Below are positions 1 through 5,569 of a stretch of DNA of 5,569 nt, piece after piece. Below the pieces are notes generated by a model. That model did no database searches. It saw nothing but the letters and a program-made list of their open reading frames with translations, and was not told the origin of the DNA. The stretch is from assembly GCA_934667465.1 (NCBI GenBank), contig CAKUMG010000456.1, forward strand, positions 1 to 5,569. The letters run 5' to 3'. The DNA is from an uncultured Actinoplanes sp. Lineage in GTDB: Bacteria; Actinomycetota; Actinomycetes; Mycobacteriales; Micromonosporaceae. The translations under genes were made by a program, and so were the position numbers. Every line of letters starts with the position of its first letter. Positions within the stretch are counted from its first letter, which is position 1.

Positions 1-199
1 GGCGTGGAGGCTCGTGCCCTCCACCGTGACCGGGTCGGCTGTTCCGGCCGGGTCGTCGGCTCCGGCCCGGTCGTCGGACTCGGCCGGCTCTTCTGCTTCG
101 GCCGGCTCGCGGTCTTCTTCGCCCGGCTCGCCGTCCTCGGAGCACTGAGTCGGCGGGCTTGCCCTCGACAAGGTCGAGGGTCGCATACTCGGTTGCCAT
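1..199 (-). CDS. Unidentified protein with acidic repetitive N-terminal region (partial, frame uncertain)
   Basis: I do not recognise this gene. The likely ATG at 199-197 gives a credible N-terminus, MATEYATLDLVEGKPADSV. After about codon 19 that frame turns into an Arg/Gly/Pro-rich string typical of a wrong frame. The +1 frame from about position 141 leftwards instead encodes a strongly acidic Glu/Asp/Ala/Pro stretch (EDGEPGEED, then EPAEAEEPAE and SDDRAG/ADDPAG repeats) and continues into PVTVEGTSLHA at the window edge. The probable protein is therefore the first frame joined to the second by a one-base shift near 140-150. An alternative without any lesion is a start at the ATG at 186-184, which is already in the acidic frame but gives a less protein-like beginning. 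The gene begins 16 bp after the peptidase stop, so co-transcription is likely. No clear Shine-Dalgarno sequence is visible. An acidic, probably disordered leader before a folded domain outside the window is inference. Confidence 0.5.
   Translation of the reverse strand, partial: MATEYATLDLVEGKPADSVLRGRRAGRRRPRAGRSRRAGRVRRPGRSRRPGRNSRPGHGGGHEPPR
48..83 (-). repeat. Imperfect 18-bp tandem duplication encoding acidic hexapeptides
   Basis: Two adjacent 18-bp units (48-65 and 66-83) are nearly identical and share the core GTCGTCGG. In the acidic minus-strand frame they encode SDDRAG followed by ADDPAG. Flanking Glu/Pro/Ala-rich codons extend the low-complexity tract to about 140. The 18-bp period keeps the frame, which supports the acidic frame as the translated one here. 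Confidence 0.55.
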
Positions 200-215
200 G
201 ACGGGTCGCGGCGGA

Positions 216-1316
216 TCAGAGGTGGACCAGGTCGGTGCTGGTGGTGTTGAGCCGCCGGGGTCCGTCGGCGGTGCAGGCCACGAGGTCCTCGATGCGGGCG
301 CCGTGCCGGCCGGGCAGATAGACGCCGGGTTCCACGGAGAAGACCATGCCCGCGGTGAGGGCGGTGCCGTTGCCCTCCACGATGTAGGGCTCCTCGTGGG
401 TCTCCAGGCCGGTGCCATGTCCCGTACGGTGCAGGAAGGCCTCTCCATAACCGGCCGCGGCCAGCCGCTCGCGGGCTGTCGCGTCGATCCGCTCGGCGGT
501 GACCCCGGGCGCGACGGCCGCCACCGCGACGCGCTGGGCGTCCTGCAGCGCGGGGTAATAGGCCAGGAAGTCGGCGGGTGCGGTGTCGCCCAGGACATAC
601 GTGCGGGTGCAGTCCGAGCGTTAACCGCTGGGCATCGTCCCGCCGATGTCGACCACCACCGGGTCGCCCGCGGCGATGACCCGCGGGCCGGCGGCGTGGT
701 GCGGGCTGGCCGCGTTCGGCCCGGAGGCCACGATCGCGAAGTCCGCCGTGCCGTGCCCCGCATCCCGGATCGCGCCGGCCAGGTCGGCGGCGACGGCGGC
801 CTCGGTCCGCCCCGGGCACAGCCACCGGCCCATCTCCCGGTGCACCCGATCGATCGCCGCACCGGCCTCGGCCAGCGCCTCGATCTCGGCCACCGACTTC
901 ACCGCCCGCAGGGGCCCGAGCACCGGCCCGGCCCCTGCCCACGCCAGCCCGGGCCGCTGCGCCTGCAACGGCAGCAGGTGCCGCGCGGGCATCGTCTCCG
1001 CCACCGCGACCCGCCCGGCCCCGTCCGGCAGCAGCCCCGCCACCAGCCGCCACGGATCGGCGCCGTCCCGATAATCGATCAGCTCGGTCCCGGCCACCTC
1101 CGCCTTGGCGCGCTCCAGCCGGGGAACCACCAGCGCGGGCGCGCCCTCCGCAGGAAGCACGAGACAGGTGAGCCGCTCCGACGAATCCACGGCATACCCG
1201 GTCAGGTAGCGCAGATCGGCGCCGGGCGTCACGAGCAGCGCGTCGAGCCCGAGCGTCCCGAGCGCCCGCCGGGCCCGGGGCAGGCGGCTCCGCAGATCCG
1301 CGGCGATCGCATCCAT
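216..1316 (-). CDS. M24-family metallopeptidase (Xaa-Pro aminopeptidase/dipeptidase type), interrupted by one in-frame TAA
   Basis: This is a cytosolic-type proline peptidase of the M24 'pita-bread' family, which cleaves X-Pro bonds in peptides using two metal ions. It has no signal peptide. Residues about 8-135 are the creatinase/prolidase-like N-terminal domain (LDALLVTPGADLRYLTGY). Residues about 140-360 are the catalytic domain. All five expected metal ligands are present: Asp223 (VVVDIGG), Asp235 (SDCTRTY), His300 (HRTGHGTG), Glu329 (SVEPGVY) and Glu343 (GARIED). The conserved SGPNAASPHH motif at 199-207 is also there. The length of 366 codons is normal. Codon 232 is TAA (623-621), while everything downstream stays in the same frame and is well conserved, so one substitution has split an otherwise complete gene. 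The ATG at 1316 is the first start in frame and no good Shine-Dalgarno sequence precedes it. Family assignment is firm; exact specificity (aminopeptidase P or prolidase) is not, so no symbol is given. If the stop is real, the product lacks four of the five ligands and is inactive. Confidence 0.9.
621..623 (-). other. In-frame TAA stop inside the M24 peptidase
   Basis: The codon reads GGT-TAA-CGC within the motif DIGGTMPSG-stop-RSDCTRTY. Family members commonly have Tyr here (GY.SD.TRT). A single change at position 621 (plus-strand T instead of G) would restore TAC, Tyr. The frame is identical on both sides, so this is a substitution and not an indel. Translation could in principle restart at GTG 524-522, but the fragment would lack the first two metal ligands. 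Confidence 0.85.
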
Positions 1317-1411
1317 CCGTGCACGCTATCGACTCCGGCCCGCCCCGGCACCCGTCGTCCCGGGCCTCATTCACAGGGGCGGCCATGTGCGCGGTGCACC
1401 CTGCACGACAC
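1317..1411. other. Intergenic spacer between the ankyrin gene and the M24 peptidase
   Basis: This is the only gap of any size in the window. It holds the candidate -10 element at 1323-1328. Next to the ankyrin stop, at about 1394-1406, lies a short inverted repeat (minus strand GTGCA-GGG-TGCAC) that is too short and lacks a T-tract, so it is not called as a terminator. The spacer suggests the peptidase has its own promoter, but a transcript reading through from glyS cannot be excluded. Confidence 0.5.
1323..1328 (-). promoter_or_regulatory. Possible -10 element for leaderless transcription of the M24 gene
   Basis: On the minus strand TAGCGT (a TANNNT-type -10) ends six bases before the peptidase ATG. 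That is the geometry of actinobacterial leaderless promoters, and it would explain the missing Shine-Dalgarno sequence. No convincing -35 hexamer is seen at 17-18 bp upstream, so this is a weak call. Confidence 0.25.
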
Positions 1412-2995
1412 TCAGCCCGCGTGGAGCACCTGCGCGGCGGTCAGCCCGCGGGCGTCGAGCGCCTCGGGATCCGCGCCGGCCGCGATCAGCGCCGCCAGGA
1501 CCGGCGGGACGTCGGGCGAGCCCGCCCACGCGGCCGCCGCGGTGTGCAGCGGGGTGCGGCCGTCCTCGGCGCGGTCGTGCGGGGAGAAGCCGGCCGTAAG
1601 CAGCAGCGGCAGCACCCGGGTGTGGTCGACGTGGCCGGCCCAGTGCAGCAGCGTGCGCCCCCGGCCGTCCCGGACCTGCGGGTCGGCTCCCGCGTGCAGA
1701 TCGGCGAGCACCGCCGCGGTGTCGCCGTGGAACGCCCGGTCGAACAGCCGCCGCCGGGCCCGCCGCAGGTCGCGCGGGACCGGCGGGGCGCCGCTGCGGA
1801 AGCCGGACAGAGCTCGCGCACAGCCGGCCCCGGCTCCGGCGGAAGCGGTGGCGGCGGTGAGACCGGCCGGGTCGTGCGATGGCAGGGCCAACGCCGCACC
1901 GGTCACCTCGACCTCGTGCCACACGCCCTCGCACCGCACCCGGACGCGCTCGTACGCGTCGTGCGAAGGCGGCCCCCACCGGTGCTCCCCCCGGGGGAAC
2001 AACGCCTCCAGCGCCAGCGGATGCAGATCCCCCGGCTGCAGCCAGTCCCACCGGAGCAGGTCCACGTCATCCGGCGCGACCACGCCGAACGCCACCGGGC
2101 CGGTCCGTTCCGCCTCGACGGGCAGCCGGCCCGACCACCGGCGTTCGCGCTCACCGTCGAGGACAGTCAGTGTCGAGCCCGAGAGCTCCGCGTCACGGTC
2201 CGGGCTGAGCAGAGACGTCAGCCCCATCGCCGCGTACCGGTGGGAGAGCCGGCGGGTCTCGGCTGCCAGCAGCGGCAGCGCCGGGGCGTACTGGTCCAGC
2301 CGCCAGGATGCAGAGCTGCTCGACCGGTCGGCGACGGTGAAACCCGCCTGGCGGTACTGCGCGGCCCGGTCCCCGTACCGGGCCGCCATCCGTTCGAAGT
2401 CGGCCGCCCGCCCCGGCTCGGCGCCGGCGGGGGTGGACGCGGTCACCGGGTAGGGGCTGCCGTCGGGGAAGTGCCACGGCAGCCGCTGCTCCGACGCCCC
2501 GTACGCCCACCGGCGCTCCGCGACGGCGTCGGCGTGCCACGTCCAGGCCGGCATGTCGTACCAGGGTCCGCGCAGGTCGCCGATGTCCGCGACCCGCAGC
2601 CGCAGCCGCTGTGCCGCCTGGTCGTGCGGCGGCAGCGTCGCCACCAGCACCGGTGTGCCAGGCTGCAGCGGCCCGTCGTGCCGCGACAGCACCACCTGAG
2701 CGCCCGGGCGCAGCGCCAGCTGCTCCGGCACCCAGGACTGCCCGGCCAGCTGCGAAACGTACGGCAGATGCAGCCGCAGGAAGTCCGGCGCGAACCCGGC
2801 GAGATCCGCGCACACCTCCGCAGGGTCGAGGTCCACGTCCACCATCGCCGCCGCGCACGCGGCCCGCCAGTCCCCGGCCAGCCGGGCCGCGGTCGCCTCC
2901 CGCACCATGGCGGCCGGTGCCCGGTAGCCCCGCAGCCGCAGCACGCGGTGCCGGTTCTCCGCGTGCCACAGCTGCCGGCGCTTCTCCTCGTTCAT
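1412..2995 (-). CDS. Ankyrin-repeat protein with long uncharacterised N-terminal region
   Basis: This 527-residue protein has C-terminal ankyrin repeats, which usually mediate protein-protein contacts; no partner can be named. One degenerate repeat lies at about 410-442 (LFDRAFHGDTAAVLADLHAGADP). A clear one is at 443-475 (GRTLLHWAGHVDHTRVLPLLLTAGFSP) and another at 477-513 (DGRTPLHTAAAAW, then LAALIAAGADPEALD). A half repeat ends the chain at 514-527. Residues 1-370 contain no motif I recognise: a basic, helical N-terminus, then a segment rich in Trp, Pro and Arg (GPWYDMPAWTWHADAV). An Ala/Gly/Ser-rich linker covers about 380-395. No signal peptide or membrane helix is seen, so it is probably cytosolic. 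The ATG at 2995 lies 7 bp after the natural glyS stop. No good Shine-Dalgarno sequence is present, so translational coupling to glyS is plausible. The frame is intact throughout, unlike its neighbours. The repeat call is firm; the biological role is unknown. Confidence 0.85.
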   Translation of the reverse strand: MNEEKRRQLWHAENRHRVLRLRGYRAPAAMVREATAARLAGDWRAACAAAMVDVDLDPAEVCADLAGFAPDFLRLHLPYVSQLAGQSWVPEQLALRPGAQVVLSRHDGPLQPGTPVLVATLPPHDQAAQRLRLRVADIGDLRGPWYDMPAWTWHADAVAERRWAYGASEQRLPWHFPDGSPYPVTASTPAGAEPGRAADFERMAARYGDRAAQYRQAGFTVADRSSSSASWRLDQYAPALPLLAAETRRLSHRYAAMGLTSLLSPDRDAELSGSTLTVLDGERERRWSGRLPVEAERTGPVAFGVVAPDDVDLLRWDWLQPGDLHPLALEALFPRGEHRWGPPSHDAYERVRVRCEGVWHEVEVTGAALALPSHDPAGLTAATASAGAGAGCARALSGFRSGAPPVPRDLRRARRRLFDRAFHGDTAAVLADLHAGADPQVRDGRGRTLLHWAGHVDHTRVLPLLLTAGFSPHDRAEDGRTPLHTAAAAWAGSPDVPPVLAALIAAGADPEALDARGLTAAQVLHAG

Positions 2996-3002
2996 CGCCG
3001 GG

Positions 3003-5569
3003 TCACAGCTTCAGCTGCGGCCAGTCGATCAGGTCTCCCGCCAGGTCGCGGACCGTGGCGAGCAGGCCGAGCCGCGCCGCGCGCAGTTCCGGCTCCTCCG
3101 CCATCACGAACACATCCTCGAAGAACCGGTGTACCGGCTCGACGATCGGCGCGGCCACCACGGTGAAGCGCCCCAGGTCGGTGACCGTGCCGAGGGTGTC
3201 GCGGACCGCCGTGACCGCGTCGTGGAGGGCGAGCTCGGCCGGTTCCACCAGGGCCGCGGCGTCGGGAGAGAGCCCCCGGATACACCGCCGCGGACCTCGC
3301 CGATGCACATCCGGGAGTGGTGTCCGCCGGGACGATGCGCCGGGCGAGCTGGATGGCCTCGGCCCGCGCGAGGAAGTCCTTCTCCCCCACCAGGCGGCCG
3401 AGCTGGGCCAGCAGCTTGTCGGCGACGGCGGGGCGCCCGGCCTGGGGCAGGACGGCGCGGACCCGGTCGACCGGGTGGCCCTCCTCGGTCAGGACCTGCT
3501 CGAGCCGGCGGGTCAGGAACTCGCGGGCGTCGGCCAGGACCTGGGTGTCCACGTCGACCGGCTGCAGCGACGCGGCCCAGCCGAGCGACTCGAACAGGTC
3601 GATGCCGGCAAGGTCCGGGTGGGCGCGGTGGACGGCGAGCAGGCCGAGGACCGCGCGGCGCACGGCGAACGGGTCACTGCTGCCGGTGGGCAGGCCGACG
3701 GTGGCGGCCAGGCCGGCGACCAGGTCGAGGCGGTCGGCCATGGAGAGCAGCGCACCGGGCGCGGAGGCCGGGAGCGCGTCGCCCGCGCTGCGCGGCAACT
3801 CCGCTTCGTACACGGCCTGGGCGACCGCCGGGTTCTCCCCCGCGTTGAGCGCGTAGTCGCGGGCCATGACGCCGGCCAGGCTGGTCATCTCGGTGACCAG
3901 CTGCGAGCCCAGGTCGAACTTGACCAGCTCGCCGGCCCGGTCGGCGATCGCGTCGGTGGCGCTGTCGACGCCGGCCGCGGAGGCGAGCAGGGCGGTCAGC
4001 GAGTCGATCCGGGCGGCGCGGTCGGCCATCGAGCCGAGCTTGTCGGTGAACGTGAGGCGGTTCAGCCGGTCGCGCATCGCCGGCAGGGCCAGCTCGCGGT
4101 CGGCGCGGTAGAAGAACGCGGCGTCCTCGTAGCGGGCGCGCAGCACCGCCTCGTTGCCCTCGCGGACCAGGTCGGCGTCGATCGGGCCGTTCGCGACGGT
4201 CACGAACATCGGCAGCAGGGCGCCGCCGTCGGCCCGTACGGGAAGATAGCGCTGGTGTTTGCGCATGACCGTGGTCAGCACCGCGTCGGGCAGCTCGAGA
4301 TAACGCTCGTCGAAGCGGCCCAGCAGCGGCGTGGGCTGCTCCACCAGATAGGTGATCTGGTCGATGAGGGCGCTCTCGCCGGCGATGTCGACACTGCCTT
4401 CGCCGTACGCGAGTTCCTGCGCGCCGGAGACGATCAGCTCGCGCCGGTCGGCGGGGTCGGCGACGATCCCGTTGATCGCGATGGTCTCCATGAACGTCTC
4501 CGCGGACGCGATGCTCAGCACCGGCTCGGCGGCCGTCCGCAGCACCCGGGTCTCCCGGCCGGCCTCGAGGGCACCGACCGCCACGGGCACGACCTGCTCG
4601 CCCCAGAGCGCGACCAGCCAGCGGATCGGCCGGGTGAACGCGAGCTTCGGGTCGTTCCACCGCATGTTCTTGGCCGCGCGCAACCCGGCGACCGCCCTGG
4701 CCAGCACCGGCCCGAGCACCGCGAGGGCACCGCCACCGGCGACGTGCTTGTGCACGACGAGATGCTCGACACCGTTCACGTCCGCCAAGACAAGATCATC
4801 CAGCGGTACGCCCTGCGAGCGCGCGAAGCCCTCCCGCGCCTTCTCCGGCGCGGTGGCACGAGGCCCCTTCACCGTCTGCGTGTGATCCTCCTCGCGCGCG
4901 GCGACCCCCGGCACCACAGCGATCAGCCGCCGCGGCGTGGCGTGCACCCGGATGTCTCCGTGCGCGAGCCGGGTCTTGCCGAGCTGCTCGGTCAGTTCAC
5001 GAAGCAGCTGGTCCCGCGCGGCGCGCGCCTCGGACGGCGGCAGCTCCTCGGTCCCGATCTCGAACACCAGCGTGCGCGGGGCGTCCCCGGCCTCCGCCGA
5101 CGGGGCCGGCGCGATCGCCTCGGGCAGCGCCTGGGCCACGCCGAGCGGGTGCTCCAGCTCCTCCCGGCGGGCCTTCCAGAGCCGGGCCACGTCACCGGCG
5201 AGCCGGCGCATCCGGGCGAACTCGGCGGCCCGGTCCGCGGTCGACACGGCGCCCCGGGCGTCGAGCACGTTGAACGCCTGCGAGCACTTCAGCACGTACG
5301 TGTGCGCGGGCACGGGCAGGCCCTCGTCGATCAGCCGCTGCGCCTCCGCCGCGTACAACTCGAGCAGTTGACGGTTGGCCGAGACGTCGGCGTCGTCGAG
5401 GTAGTAGCGCGACATCTCGTACTCGGACTGGCCGAAGACCTCGCCGTAGCTGACGCCCGGCGCGTACTCGATGTCCTTGAAGTGGGTCTTGCCCTGCAGC
5501 GCCATGATGATGCGCTCGATGCCGTAGGTGATCTCGACCGCGACCGGCTCGAGCGTCAGCCCGCCGGCC
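3003..5569 (-). CDS. glyS: Glycyl-tRNA synthetase, fused alpha and beta subunits (5' partial, frameshifted near the 3' end)
   Basis: This enzyme attaches glycine to tRNA-Gly in the cytosol. Here the bacterial alpha (catalytic) and beta (tRNA-binding) subunits form one chain. From the right edge to about 5130 the sequence matches the C-terminal half of the alpha subunit (EPVAVEITYGIERI, then SYGEVFGQSEYEMSRY and FNVLDARGAVS). An Ala/Pro-rich linker at about 5130-5072 leads to the beta subunit, which opens with LVFEIGTEELPP. Further beta landmarks are NMRWNDPKLAFTRPIRW (about 4668), MRKHQRYLPV (about 4266), the DRLDLVAG/DPFAVRRA block (about 3735-3652) and the C-terminal anticodon-binding-like end FFEDVFVMAEEPELRAARLG, finishing WPQLKL-TGA at 3003. 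ATG 5505 is internal; the true start lies outside the window. The frame is lost between about 3325 and 3272: read straight through, the chain ends in about 90 unrelated residues at 2992. The natural end lies in the +1 frame. Identity is very secure; integrity is doubtful. Confidence 0.93.
3272..3325 (-). other. Frameshift interval in glyS, with a five-base homopolymer at 3273-3277
   Basis: Upstream the frame reads conserved AIQLARRIVPADTT. Downstream the conserved sequence LSPDAAALVEPAELALHDAV is one base out of phase. Removing one base from the C5 run (G5 on the coding strand) at 3273-3277 joins them as VYPGLSPDAAAL, which is the simplest repair. The linker has poor codon choices (TGT, GCA, AGG, TAT) in the upstream frame, and a third frame is also open here, so the exact lesion site within these 54 bases is not certain. 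Confidence 0.75.

Noticed and set aside
4..201. A 65-codon plus-strand open frame at the left edge
   Set aside because: The opposite strand encodes a coherent acidic protein segment here. The plus-strand product is repetitive because of the tandem DNA repeats and resembles no known small protein.
1393..1407. Inverted repeat after the ankyrin stop as a terminator
   Set aside because: The stem is only about five base pairs and there is no T-tract, so it is not distinguishable from chance in GC-rich DNA.
159..2453. A 764-codon open frame on the plus strand
   Set aside because: It lies antisense to the M24 and ankyrin genes, crosses their boundary and the spacer, and encodes Arg/Pro/Gly/Ser-rich low-complexity sequence with no recognisable domain. 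Long antisense frames are expected at this GC content.
1319..3166. A 615-codon open frame on the plus strand
   Set aside because: It is antisense to the ankyrin gene and the end of glyS, with an extreme Arg/Pro/Gln/Val composition and no domain. It is a codon-bias shadow.
3003..3308. A separate 101-codon gene downstream of glyS
   Set aside because: Its sequence is the conserved C-terminus of the GlyRS beta subunit, so it is the displaced end of glyS and not an independent gene.
3674..4660. A 328-codon minus-strand open frame inside glyS
   Set aside because: It is an out-of-phase reading of the conserved beta-subunit sequence, and its product is Arg/Gly/Pro-rich without motifs.

Overview
The window is very GC-rich, with GC-dominated third codon positions and long spurious antisense reading frames. 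This is typical of a high-GC actinobacterium. A single-chain alpha-beta glycyl-tRNA synthetase, together with the general character of the proteins, fits the Micromonosporaceae (Actinoplanes/Micromonospora-like). That placement is inference; no rRNA or other marker gene is present.

All supported genes lie on the minus strand, so the gene order runs from right to left. (1) Positions 5569 to 3003 hold a fused alpha-beta glycyl-tRNA synthetase. Its N-terminus lies beyond the right edge, and its frame is broken about 90 codons before the natural stop. (2) After 7 bp, positions 2995 to 1412 encode a 527-residue protein with a long uncharacterised N-terminal part and ankyrin repeats at its C-terminus. 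(3) After a 95-bp spacer, positions 1316 to 216 encode a 366-codon M24-family metallopeptidase (Xaa-Pro aminopeptidase/dipeptidase type). All of its metal ligands are preserved, but one in-frame TAA interrupts it at codon 232. (4) After 16 bp, an unidentified gene starts at about 199 and runs off the left edge. Its N-terminal region is acidic and repetitive, and its frame is also ambiguous.

The close spacing suggests two transcription units: glyS plus the ankyrin gene, and the peptidase plus the gene at the left edge. The products do not form an obvious pathway: one charges tRNA-Gly, one degrades proline-containing peptides, and two are unassigned.

The most notable property of the window is that three of its four genes carry a small reading-frame lesion while the surrounding protein sequence remains well conserved. 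One lesion is a nonsense base, one is a shift near a five-base homopolymer, and one is a probable one-base shift. The pattern suggests sequencing or assembly error, or very recent mutation, more than old pseudogenes. I found no CRISPR array, insertion sequence, RNA gene or convincing new multi-gene system.
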